A stretch of DNA of 33,092 nt from DATMBL01 sp050735975 (GTDB taxonomy: Bacteria > Desulfobacterota > Binatia > UBA9968), in the NCBI GenBank assembly GCA_050735975.1, contig JBOHVS010000202.1, positions 1 through 33,092 on the forward strand, written 5' to 3'. Both the position numbers and the translations under genes were made by a program. Of the stretch, positions 15,631 to 23,797 are shown piece after piece (the stretch's first letter is position 1; each line of letters starts with the position of its first letter). A model generated the notes under the pieces. It was not told the origin of the DNA. It did not search any database and was given only the letters and a program-made list of their open reading frames with translations.

Positions 15631-16721
15631 GAGACGGGCTCGCGCTCGATCGCTGGCTTTTCTTTGCGGTTGCCGCCTTGCTGGCAATCGGAGTGACGAT
15701 GGTGCTGAGCACGAGTTACGTCTACTCCCAGGAACGTTTCGCCGACGGCACTTATTTTTTTCGCAAGCAGTTGATCGCTATCGGCCTCGGTATCGCCGGA
15801 CTCGTGGCCTGCTTGCTGATGCCGGCCGCCATGTATCGGAAGCTTGCCTATCCCCTGTTAGGGATGACTTTCTTGATCCTTGTGTTGGTATTAATTCCCG
15901 GCATCGGCGTTGCGCACGGCGGCGCAAGGCGTTGGTTGACCTTGGCGGGTTTCGCTTTTCAGCCGGCAGAGCTGGCGAAACTCGCGGTCGTCATATACCT
16001 CGCCCATTCAATGACAAAGAAGGAAGCAAGGATTCAGACCTTTTCGGTCGGTGTTTTACCGCATCTAATCGTGGGCGGGGGGCTTTTGGGGTTGCTGCTG
16101 CTGGAGCCCGACTTCGGGACCGCCGTGATCTTGGCGGCGCTGCTTTATATGATGCTTTTTATCGGCGGGGCGCGAATTCCTCATCTGCTGGCAACCGGCC
16201 TTATGGCAATCCCCGTTCTGGTTTACGTGATGATGACCGCTGAATACCGGTTGCGCCGCCTTCTGACCTTCATGGATCCATGGCGCGAAGCTTCGAGCGG
16301 CGGTTTTCAGATCATTCAGTCTCTGATTGCGTTTGGTTCGGGTCAAGTTTTCGGGCGCGGGCTAGGCGAAGGACGGCAAAAGCTTTTCTATTTGCCCGAG
16401 GCCCATACCGACTTCGTCTACTCGGTTATCGGTGAAGAGTTGGGTTTACTCGGAGCATGGGTTGTCTTGACCCTGTTCGGAATCATCGTGTTGCGCGGGT
16501 TGCGTTTGGCGGCGCGGATCGAAGAGCCGTTCGAGCAGTATCTCGCCTTTGGCTTAACGATAGTTTTAGGGCTTCAGGCGCTGATTCATATGGGCGTCGT
16601 GATGGGGCTGATGCCGACCAAGGGTCTGGTGCTTCCGTTTATCAGCTACGGCGGATCGGCCATGGTGGTGAACCTGACGGAAGCGGGAATATTGCTCGGG
16701 CTCTCACGCAGGAGATTGTAG
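15627..16721 (+). CDS. ftsW: Septal glycosyltransferase FtsW (SEDS family)
   Basis: Polytopic SEDS protein that polymerises lipid II at the septum together with FtsI. About ten membrane helices are visible. The family segments include DPWREASSGGFQIIQSLIAFGSG, EAHTDFVYSVIGEELGLLGAW (EELG at 270-273) and the C-terminal LPFISYGGSAMVVNLTEAGILL. Length, 364 residues, is normal. ATG within the murD stop suggests coupled translation; the stop is three bases before murG. Confidence 0.95.
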   Translation: MRDGLALDRWLFFAVAALLAIGVTMVLSTSYVYSQERFADGTYFFRKQLIAIGLGIAGLVACLLMPAAMYRKLAYPLLGMTFLILVLVLIPGIGVAHGGARRWLTLAGFAFQPAELAKLAVVIYLAHSMTKKEARIQTFSVGVLPHLIVGGGLLGLLLLEPDFGTAVILAALLYMMLFIGGARIPHLLATGLMAIPVLVYVMMTAEYRLRRLLTFMDPWREASSGGFQIIQSLIAFGSGQVFGRGLGEGRQKLFYLPEAHTDFVYSVIGEELGLLGAWVVLTLFGIIVLRGLRLAARIEEPFEQYLAFGLTIVLGLQALIHMGVVMGLMPTKGLVLPFISYGGSAMVVNLTEAGILLGLSRRRL

Positions 16722-16724
16722 GGG

Positions 16725-17792
16725 ATGCGCGTGATCCTGGCCGGCGGGGGAACGGGCGGTCACCTGTTCCCGGGGCTGGCCGTGGCTCGCGAGTTTCAAC
16801 GGCGGAATACGATGACTGAGATTTTGTTCGTCGGAACAGCACAAGGGATTGAAGCCAGGATTCTCCCGCGCGAGGGGTTCAAGCTCGAGATGATCACCGT
16901 GAAAGGACTGAAGGGTCGAGGCTGGCGGGGTTTGCTGGACGCCGCCTACGGTATTCCGGCAAGTTTATTTCAGTCCCTCGCCATCATCAAACGTTTCCAG
17001 CCGAACTGCATCGTCGGTCTGGGCGGCTACGCTTCGGGTCCTTTGCTGGTCGCCGGAAAGTTGCGAGGCATCCGCTGCGCCATCATGGAGCAGAATCTTC
17101 GCCCCGGGTTTACCAACAAGCTTCTCGCCCGCTGGGTGGATCGCGTTTTTACCGCATATCGCGAAAGCGAGGCGCACTTCCGTGGCGGCAGCCTTGTGGA
17201 GACCGGCAATCCGGTGCGCTGGGGAAAACTGCCCGCGGTTGCGAAAGGGGAAAAGTTTACCGTGCTGGTCTTTGGCGGAAGCGCCGGCGCGCACCGTATC
17301 AATGTCGCGTTTATCGATGCGCTGAAGCAACTAACAGACCTTGCGGAAGGGTTGGCCATCATTCACCAGACCGGCCAAGCCGATCTTGCTTCGATAGAAG
17401 CAGCCTACGGCGCGCTTCCCTTCGAGGTGCAGGTTTTGTCGTTTATCGACAGGATGGATGAAGCCTATGCGCGGGCTGATTTAGTTCTCTGCCGGGCGGG
17501 AGCGACCACGGTTGCCGAGCTCACCGCGTTCGGCAAAGCGGCGATTTTGGTACCGTATCCGTACGCCATCTATGACCACCAACGGTGGAACGCCAAAGCG
17601 CTCGACGACCGTGGAGCGGCCGAGATGATCTTGGACCAGGCATTGAACGGCGAAATACTTGCGGCGCGCATCCGGAGCTACGTATCGGACCCGGCCCGCA
17701 TTACACGAATGGAAGCCGCGGCGCGCGCCATGGGGAGACCCGAAGCGGCCGCGCGCATCGTCGATGCGTGCTATGCGCTCGCCCGAGGTTAA
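16725..17792 (+). CDS. murG: UDP-GlcNAc transferase MurG
   Basis: Peripheral membrane GT-B glycosyltransferase adding GlcNAc to lipid I to give lipid II. GGGTGGHLFPGLAVA at the N-terminus is the lipid-binding G loop; VGLGGYASGP and VFGGSAGAHRIN are the other G loops; LCRAGATTVAELTAFGKAAIL and the following DHQRWNA form the UDP-GlcNAc site. 355 residues, usual length. Packed between ftsW (3 bases) and murC (24 bases). Confidence 0.96.
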   Translation: MRVILAGGGTGGHLFPGLAVAREFQRRNTMTEILFVGTAQGIEARILPREGFKLEMITVKGLKGRGWRGLLDAAYGIPASLFQSLAIIKRFQPNCIVGLGGYASGPLLVAGKLRGIRCAIMEQNLRPGFTNKLLARWVDRVFTAYRESEAHFRGGSLVETGNPVRWGKLPAVAKGEKFTVLVFGGSAGAHRINVAFIDALKQLTDLAEGLAIIHQTGQADLASIEAAYGALPFEVQVLSFIDRMDEAYARADLVLCRAGATTVAELTAFGKAAILVPYPYAIYDHQRWNAKALDDRGAAEMILDQALNGEILAARIRSYVSDPARITRMEAAARAMGRPEAAARIVDACYALARG

Positions 17793-17816
17793 CTCGCGGG
17801 TGCTGGCGAGAACCGT

Positions 17817-19187
17817 ATGCTGCAAAAGAAACATCGCATCCATTTCGTCGGCATCGGCGGCATCGGCATGAGTGGAATCGCGGAGGTCTTACTGAATTTG
17901 GGGTACGTCGTTACCGGTTCGGATCTACACGAGAGCGAAGCGACCCGGAGACTTCGATCGGCGGGGGCGCAGATCTTCATCGGCCATCAGCAGGAGAATC
18001 TTTCGGCCGCCCCGTCGGTCGTCGTCATTTCGACGGCCGTCAAATACTCGAACCCCGAAGTTCTGGAAGCGCGCCGCCGCCAGATCCCGGTTATTCCACG
18101 GGCCGAAATGCTGGCCGAGTTGATGCGCGTGAAGTACGGCGTCGCGGTCGCCGGCAGCCACGGTAAGACCACCACGACTTCGATGATCTCCGTCGTCCTG
18201 AGCGCCGCCGGGTTGGACCCGACCTCGGTCATCGGCGGTCGAGTCCACATGTTAGGCAGCAACGCCAGAATGGGCCAGGGCGAACTCATGGTAGCCGAGG
18301 CGGATGAAAGCGACGGCAGTTTCTTGTTTCTGTCGCCCACGATCGCGGTGGTAACCAACATCGATCGCGAACATATGGACTTTCATGGAACCATGGAACG
18401 GCTGAACGAAAGTTTCCTGACTTTTGTCAACAAAGTCCCGTTCTACGGGCTCGCGGTTCTCTGCCTCGACAACGCCAACGTGCGCGCCTTGCTGCCCAAG
18501 GTGAGAAAACGTTTCACTACCTACGGCCTCTCAGCGGAGGCGGATTTTTCAGTCGAAGGGCTGACAATGAAAGCCGGCGGCGTGGAATTTACCGCGCTCC
18601 ATCGTTCGCAGACGCTGGGGAAACTCAGGCTGCAATTGCCCGGCCGTCACAGCGCCGCCAACGCCCTCGCGGCGGTCGCCGTCGCGCACGAGTTGGAAGT
18701 TCCGTTCTCCACGGTTGCTGAAGCTCTGGCAGCCTTCAGCGGGATTCACCGGCGCTTCGAAGTCAAAGCCGAGCCTGAAGGAATTTTGGTGATTGACGAT
18801 TACGGCCATCATCCCGCGGAGATCCGCGCCACCATCGGAGCGATCCGCGAAAGCTGGAACCGGCCTTTGACCGTGGTTTTTCAACCGCACCGTTATAGCC
18901 GGACCCGGGATCTGTTCGATGAATTCTTAACTGCATTTGAGGGAGCCGACCGGCTGGTTTTGACGGAAATCTATCCGGCCGGCGAAGACGCCATTCCCGA
19001 TCTCACGGGCGAGACCTTGTTCCAGGCGATCAAGAGGCAAGGACATCTGGAGGTAGAGTTCGTTGCCGATAGGGACCAGATCGCTCCGCGATTGGCCGGC
19101 AAGCTTAACCGTGGGGACATCGTTCTCACACTGGGCGCTGGAGACATTTACAAAGTCGGGGAAGCTTTGGTGGAGGCGCTCAAGTGA
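17817..19187 (+). CDS. murC: UDP-MurNAc:L-alanine ligase MurC
   Basis: Cytoplasmic ligase that starts the stem peptide by adding L-Ala. HFVGIGGIGMSGIAEVL binds the UDP group; G113-S-H-G-K-T-T-T-T is the ATP loop with the MurC-type His; EADESDGSFL, NIDREHMDFHG and DDYGHHPAEI are family hallmarks, as is FQPHRYSRTRDLFDEF. 456 residues. The next gene lies beyond an inverted octamer array. Confidence 0.97.
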   Translation: MLQKKHRIHFVGIGGIGMSGIAEVLLNLGYVVTGSDLHESEATRRLRSAGAQIFIGHQQENLSAAPSVVVISTAVKYSNPEVLEARRRQIPVIPRAEMLAELMRVKYGVAVAGSHGKTTTTSMISVVLSAAGLDPTSVIGGRVHMLGSNARMGQGELMVAEADESDGSFLFLSPTIAVVTNIDREHMDFHGTMERLNESFLTFVNKVPFYGLAVLCLDNANVRALLPKVRKRFTTYGLSAEADFSVEGLTMKAGGVEFTALHRSQTLGKLRLQLPGRHSAANALAAVAVAHELEVPFSTVAEALAAFSGIHRRFEVKAEPEGILVIDDYGHHPAEIRATIGAIRESWNRPLTVVFQPHRYSRTRDLFDEFLTAFEGADRLVLTEIYPAGEDAIPDLTGETLFQAIKRQGHLEVEFVADRDQIAPRLAGKLNRGDIVLTLGAGDIYKVGEALVEALK

Positions 19188-19198
19188 ACAACGGGCGC

Positions 19199-19282
19199 AA
19201 TGGAGTAATGGAGTGGTGGAGTCATGGGGACAGAGGGTAATTGCCCAAAGGGCACAGTGACTCCAATACTCCAGCGCTCCAA
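19199..19282. repeat. Inverted octamer array (TGGAGTNN words)
   Basis: Three eight-base words TGGAGTAA, TGGAGTGG, TGGAGTCA (starting at 19201) are mirrored by the reverse complements of TTGGAGTC, CTGGAGTA and TTGGAGCG (19259-19282). About 30 bases lie between the arms and include a GGGTAATTGCCC palindrome. The whole unit lies between murC and the probable murB start and could form a long hairpin in the operon mRNA. Confidence 0.85.
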
Positions 19283-19292
19283 CGATCGCGTA

Positions 19293-20258
19293 ATGCGTTC
19301 GATGAGAAAAGACGGCGACGAAACATTTTTGCTCCAAGAGCTGAAACACATTCCCGGCATGAAGATGAAGGTCGGAGAGTCCCTGGCGCGCCACACTTCC
19401 ATGAAGATTGGCGGACCCGCGGAGTATTTTTTCGAGGTAGAGAATAATTCGGCGTTGGCCGCGCTTCTGTCGCTGGTCCGTCAGCATGATCTGCCTTTCT
19501 GCCTTTTGGGCAACGGTAGCAACGTGCTGATTAGCGATCTCGGCATTCGGGGAGCCGTGATTCACCTGGCCGGCGATTTCAAGCGGGTGGAATGGAGCGA
19601 GGGAAGGGCAACGGCATCGGCCAATGTCGGCGCGGCCTATCCGGTGGCGCGGCTCGTGCGCGAGGCCGCGCGCAGAGGATGCGCCGGGTTGGAATTTGCC
19701 GAGGGGATACCCGGCAGCATGGGAGGCGCGCTGGTCATGAACGCAGGCGCTTACGGCTCCGAGTTCGAGAAGGTCGTCGATCGAGTCGACGGCGTGACTC
19801 AGGAGGGCAAGCCCATTCGGTTCTCCAGAGAAGAGATGACTTTCAGCTACCGTGATTCCGGCCTTCCGGCAGGGATCGTGGTGACCCGGATCGGTTTGCG
19901 GCTGCGCAAGGAAGACGTCGCGCAGGTGAGCTCGAAGCTGCGGGAGTTAGTGACAAAAAGAAAGAGCAGTCAGCCCTCCGGCTTGCCGAACTCCGGCTCG
20001 ATGTTTCGCAATCCGCCGGGAGATTTTGCCGGGCGTTTGATTGAAGCGGCGGGACTTAAAGGCAGAAGAATCGGACAGGCCCAGATCTCGGAGCGCCATG
20101 CCAACTTCATCGTCAATCGCGGCGGTGCCAAGGCCGACGAGGTGCGCCGGCTCATGGAGTTGGCCGGCGCCGAAGTTCTTAGGCAATTCAGGGTAAAGTT
20201 GGAGCCGGAGGTTCGTTTTTTGGGTGAGTGGGAGGACGCCGCAGCTTCGGAAGGCTGA
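19293..20258 (+). CDS. murB: UDP-N-acetylenolpyruvoylglucosamine reductase MurB (type II)
   Basis: FAD and NADPH-dependent reductase making UDP-MurNAc. ARHTSMKIGGPAEYF opens the FAD domain; LGNGSNVLISD, GIPGSMGGALVMNAGAYG, FSYRDSGLP and SGSMFRNPPGDFAGRLIE follow. The last is typical of the shorter type II MurB. The open frame extends up to 19224 through the octamer array, so I prefer ATG 19293 (19302 also possible). No clear ribosome site precedes either, perhaps because the repeat displaced it. The stop codon TGA lies inside a hexamer repeat (AAGGCTGAGGC). Confidence 0.94.
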   Translation: MRSMRKDGDETFLLQELKHIPGMKMKVGESLARHTSMKIGGPAEYFFEVENNSALAALLSLVRQHDLPFCLLGNGSNVLISDLGIRGAVIHLAGDFKRVEWSEGRATASANVGAAYPVARLVREAARRGCAGLEFAEGIPGSMGGALVMNAGAYGSEFEKVVDRVDGVTQEGKPIRFSREEMTFSYRDSGLPAGIVVTRIGLRLRKEDVAQVSSKLRELVTKRKSSQPSGLPNSGSMFRNPPGDFAGRLIEAAGLKGRRIGQAQISERHANFIVNRGGAKADEVRRLMELAGAEVLRQFRVKLEPEVRFLGEWEDAAASEG

Positions 20259-20290
20259 GGCTAAGGTTCAGGTCGAGCTAATCCTGAAGC
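20250..20290. repeat. Hexamer array spanning the murB stop
   Basis: GAAGGCTGAGGCTAAGG (20250-20266) is six-base AAGGCT/GAGGCT repeat sequence and includes the murB TGA. The same 17 bases recur exactly at 30646-30662, in the nagZ upstream region. It continues as degenerate TTCAGGTCGAGC and then a loosely inverted piece (CTAATCCTGAAGC). Confidence 0.8.
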
Positions 20291-20352
20291 TGCTTGGTGA
20301 AACTGTAAAATGTGTCGAGCGAAACGATACCCGCTGCCTTGTCGGAGAGCGC

Positions 20353-20389
20353 CGATCGTGCGCGCCCTTCGGCGCGCTCAGGGCGATCG
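20353..20389. repeat. Palindromic hairpin just before ftsQ ribosome site
   Basis: CGATCG (20353-20358) and CGATCG (20384-20389) flank an inner perfect stem GCGCGC (20360-20365), loop CCTTCG, GCGCGC (20372-20377). It ends two bases before the AGGAGG ribosome site of ftsQ. It could be a REP-like element or a translation-modulating hairpin; no T-run follows, so it is not a terminator. Confidence 0.6.
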
Positions 20390-20404
20390 CTAGGAGGCAC
20401 CGCG

Positions 20405-21220
20405 ATGGAGTTGTCTGTTTACCGCAAAGACAATCGCAAGCGAAACACGGGGCGGTGGAAGCGACGCTTTTTGGTCCTCGGAGGCGCCGCGCTGCTGGTG
20501 GTCGCGAGCTTCACGTTGTATCGCTGGGGCGAACAGGTGGCAGCAAAGGTCGCGGCTGCGCGCAGATTCGTTTTGGACAACGACTATTTCTCGGTTCGGG
20601 AAATTCAGGTTCGTGGAGGCGAAAAGGTCGGCGGCAGCGAGATCGTTGCCATGACCGGCCTTAGGCAAGGAATGAACATCTGGAAGATTAACCCCTCAGC
20701 GATTGAAAAGAAGGTCGCTCAACACCCCTGGGTTCGACGCGTTTTGGTGCGGCGAGAATTCCCTCAGAGAGTTGTGATCGAAGTTGAGGAGCGGGTGCCA
20801 AAGGCGATCATAGCGATGCGCCGGCTCTACTATGTGGACGCCGCCGGCGTCGTCTTTAAGGAGGTCGGTCAAGGGGAAAATGTCAAATTCCCCATGCTTA
20901 CCGGATTGCACCCTGAAGACCTGACGGCGTCAGATCCGAAGATCCGCCGCAGCATTCAGGACGCCCTCAGGCTTACTGATTTGATGGCCAAGGATGCGCA
21001 TACGCTCTCTGAGATTCACTTTGATGCGGCGGGTCGATTGGTTGTTTACACCACCGCCTTCCCGATCGCGTTGCACATGGGCTTGGGGGATTGGCCCCAG
21101 AAGCTCCAGCGGCTCAACCGCGTTCTCTCGCTCTGGAAGGGAAACGAACAACGGCTGTCGGCCCTGGATATGAGTTTTCGCGAGCAAGTGGTGGCCCGGT
21201 TGAGACGCGCCAAACGATAA
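20405..21220 (+). CDS. ftsQ: Cell division protein FtsQ
   Basis: Bitopic inner-membrane divisome protein linking early and late division proteins. ATG 20405 is supported by AGGAGG (20392-20397) at ideal spacing; the open frame upstream is repeat and hairpin sequence. Basic cytoplasmic tail, then one membrane segment around FLVLGGAALLVVASFTLY, then a POTRA domain starting near YFSVREIQVRGGEKVGGSEI. The typical RRVLVRREFPQRVVIEVEER segment is present. 271 residues. Confidence 0.93.
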   Translation: MELSVYRKDNRKRNTGRWKRRFLVLGGAALLVVASFTLYRWGEQVAAKVAAARRFVLDNDYFSVREIQVRGGEKVGGSEIVAMTGLRQGMNIWKINPSAIEKKVAQHPWVRRVLVRREFPQRVVIEVEERVPKAIIAMRRLYYVDAAGVVFKEVGQGENVKFPMLTGLHPEDLTASDPKIRRSIQDALRLTDLMAKDAHTLSEIHFDAAGRLVVYTTAFPIALHMGLGDWPQKLQRLNRVLSLWKGNEQRLSALDMSFREQVVARLRRAKR

Positions 21221-21252
21221 AAACAATCGAAGTCTTACAAGCGTAGAAAAAC

Positions 21253-22479
21253 ATGGTGAAGAAACACAGCATCGTAGTGGGGTTAGACATCGGAACGTCC
21301 AAGATCTGCGCGGTTGTCGGCGAGATGACCGACCGGGGAGTGGAAATCATCGGCCTAGGCTCGCATATCTCTCAAGGGTTGCGTAAGGGCGTGGTCATAA
21401 ACATTGAGACCACGGTGGCCTCCATCAAGAAGGCGATTGAAGAGGCCGAGTTGATGGCCGGTTGTGAGATCAACACCGTTTTTACGGGGATCGCCGGGAG
21501 TCACATCAAAGGCTTTAACAGCCATGGCGTTGTGGCCGTAAAAACAAAAGAGGTTTGCCAACGGGATATGGACAGAGTGATCGATGCGGCGAAAGCCGTA
21601 GCGGTTCCCACGGACCAAGAAGTTCTGCATGTCCTGCCGCAGGACTACATCATCGATGAGCAAGACGGCATCAAAGAGCCTTTGTCGATGTCCGGAGTTC
21701 GCCTGGAGGCTAAAGTGCACATTGTGACGGCCGCAGTAACGGCGGTCCAGAACATCGTCAAATGTTGCAATCGAGCAGGACTCAACGTCGCCGATATCGC
21801 TTTAGAGCCGTTGGTTTCCGCTGAAGCGGTCCTCAGTGAAGAGGAACGGGAACTCGGCGTGGCGCTCATCGACATGGGCGGCGGAACCACGGATATCGCG
21901 GTTTTCCATGATGGGACGGTGAAACATACGGCCGTGCTGGGCATCGGGGGCAATCATTTGACCGGCGACATTGCCGCAGGTTTGCGAACGCCGCTTGGCG
22001 ACGCTGAGCGGATCAAGTTGAGATTCGGCCGGGCCAAGGCGGCGATGGTTTCCGGCGATGAAAGAATCGAGGTGCCCGGCGTTTCCGGCAAGATGAATCG
22101 GTCGGTTTCACGACAGGTTCTTTGTGAGATCATCGAGCCCCGTTTGGACGAACTTCTTCAGCTTGTCAGGCGGGAGATCGCCAAATCCGGCTATGAGGAC
22201 TCGCTGGGTTTAGGGGCCGTGGTGACGGGCGGTTCCATGCTCCTTCCAGCCGCCATGGAGATGGCTGAAGAGATTTTTGGCATGCCGGTGAGGCTCGGAG
22301 TGCCCGCGCACGTCAATGGACTGGTGGATGTCATATCAAGCCCGATCTACGCCACCGGTGTCGGTTTGGTTCTCTACGGTATGAAGCGGCAAGAACGGAG
22401 CTACGTTCGGTTGCGTGACCACAACGTTTTGGCCATGGTCAGGCACCGAATGTCGGATTGGTTGAGCGACTTTTTCTAA
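21253..22479 (+). CDS. ftsA: Cell division protein FtsA
   Basis: Actin-like ATPase that tethers FtsZ to the membrane. VGLDIGTSKICAVVGE is the phosphate-1 motif, and IDMGGGTTDIAVF the phosphate-2 motif. The 1C domain unique to FtsA lies between them (VNIETTVASIKKAIEEAELMAG onward). The C-terminus ends in an amphipathic RMSDWLSDFF, fitting the membrane-targeting helix. 408 residues. It lies 32 bases after ftsQ and 44 before ftsZ. Confidence 0.97.
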   Translation: MVKKHSIVVGLDIGTSKICAVVGEMTDRGVEIIGLGSHISQGLRKGVVINIETTVASIKKAIEEAELMAGCEINTVFTGIAGSHIKGFNSHGVVAVKTKEVCQRDMDRVIDAAKAVAVPTDQEVLHVLPQDYIIDEQDGIKEPLSMSGVRLEAKVHIVTAAVTAVQNIVKCCNRAGLNVADIALEPLVSAEAVLSEEERELGVALIDMGGGTTDIAVFHDGTVKHTAVLGIGGNHLTGDIAAGLRTPLGDAERIKLRFGRAKAAMVSGDERIEVPGVSGKMNRSVSRQVLCEIIEPRLDELLQLVRREIAKSGYEDSLGLGAVVTGGSMLLPAAMEMAEEIFGMPVRLGVPAHVNGLVDVISSPIYATGVGLVLYGMKRQERSYVRLRDHNVLAMVRHRMSDWLSDFF

Positions 22480-22523
22480 TCGAACAGCAAAAATGTTTGA
22501 GACTATTTTAAGGAGGAAACCTT

Positions 22524-23723
22524 ATGTTTGAGCTCGTAGAGCAATTCAATCTCAATGCCAGAATCAAGGTCATCGGGATTGGCGGCGGCGGCGGTAACGC
22601 AATCAACACGATGATCGGCGGCAAACTGAACGGCGTGGAATTTCTGGTGGCGAACACCGACGCCCAGTCCCTGGAAGCAAGCCGGGCACCGGTGAAGATC
22701 CAGTTAGGATCGACGGTCACCAAAGGTTTGGGAGCAGGGGCGAATCCGGAAATCGGTCGTCGCGCGGCGCTCGAAGATCAGGAGCGGATCAAGGAGTACC
22801 TCGCCGGCTCGGATATGATCTTCCTGACCGCGGGCATGGGCGGTGGCACGGGAACCGGGGGAGCGCCGGTGATTGCCCAAATGGGACGTGAAGTTGGGGC
22901 GTTGACCGTCGGGGTAGTGACCAAGCCGTTTACCTTTGAGGGAAAAAAGAGAATGCGCCAGGCGGAAGAAGGCATCGAAGAGCTCAAGCAGAGCGTCGAC
23001 ACGTTGATCGTCATACCCAACCAACGGCTGCTGAGCATTGCCGCTAAGACAACGACCATGCTGGAGGCATTCCATAAGGCGGATGATGTGCTGCTCCAGG
23101 CGGTGCGGGGTATTTCCGACCTCATTATCACCCCGGGATTGATCAACCTCGACTTCGCGGACGTCAGGACGGTTATGGGCGAGATGGGGTTGGCCTTGAT
23201 GGGAGCGGCGACAGCGACGGGCGAGAACCGCGCCATCGAAGCGGCTCAGAAGGCGATTTCAAGCCCGTTGTTGGAGGATATCGCGATCCAAGGGGCCCGA
23301 GGCGTTTTGATCAACATCACGGGCGGGCCGGATCTCTGCCTGCATGAGGTCAACGAGGCGGCGTCAATGATCCAGGAAGAGTCGCATGACGATGCCAACA
23401 TCATCTTCGGCGCGGTCATAGATGAAAGTATCAGCGACGAAATTCGCATTACGGTCATCGCCACCGGCTTCGGAATGACCAAAGAAGAAACCAAGCCTGT
23501 GTTCAGCAGCGCCAGCGCCGTCAACGGCTACAAGCCGAAGAAGGTCGTCCATCTTGGCACCATCGTGGACGATCTCGATGCCCCCACCTGGCAGCGGAAG
23601 AAGCAGGGCACCGAAGAAGTCGAGACCCTAAGCCTGAACAAGAGCGCGCTTCAGGTCGGAAGCGCTCAAGACGAAGAGGATAAATACGACATCCCGACTT
23701 TCCTGAGACGCCAGGTGGACTAG
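22524..23723 (+). CDS. ftsZ: Cell division GTPase FtsZ
   Basis: Tubulin-like GTPase forming the Z ring. GIGGGGGNAIN is the first nucleotide loop; G106-G-G-T-G-T-G112 is the tubulin signature. NLDFADVRTVM (T7 loop, catalytic Asp) and the C-terminal DIPTFLRRQVD, which contacts FtsA, are present. 399 residues. AGGAGG lies seven bases upstream of the ATG, the strongest ribosome site in the cluster, fitting the high FtsZ level needed. It is the last gene of the + strand block. Confidence 0.98.
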   Translation: MFELVEQFNLNARIKVIGIGGGGGNAINTMIGGKLNGVEFLVANTDAQSLEASRAPVKIQLGSTVTKGLGAGANPEIGRRAALEDQERIKEYLAGSDMIFLTAGMGGGTGTGGAPVIAQMGREVGALTVGVVTKPFTFEGKKRMRQAEEGIEELKQSVDTLIVIPNQRLLSIAAKTTTMLEAFHKADDVLLQAVRGISDLIITPGLINLDFADVRTVMGEMGLALMGAATATGENRAIEAAQKAISSPLLEDIAIQGARGVLINITGGPDLCLHEVNEAASMIQEESHDDANIIFGAVIDESISDEIRITVIATGFGMTKEETKPVFSSASAVNGYKPKKVVHLGTIVDDLDAPTWQRKKQGTEEVETLSLNKSALQVGSAQDEEDKYDIPTFLRRQVD

Positions 23724-23797
23724 GGGTCAGGCTGAGGTCAAGGCTGAGGTTGAGAAGCTTCGAAGTTCAAGGTTGGAACTCAACCTGACTTTTCGGC
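23724..23797. repeat. Hexamer hairpin filling the ftsZ-ddl spacer
   Basis: The 74 bases between the two convergent stop codons consist almost wholly of AGGCTGAGGTY hexamer words. GTCAGGCTGAG (23726-23736) can pair with CTCAACCTGAC (23779-23789) with one mismatch, enclosing a palindromic GAAGCTTC core. On the + strand TTTT follows the right arm, so it may serve as the terminator for ftsZ; the - strand side lacks a T-run. Confidence 0.75.
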
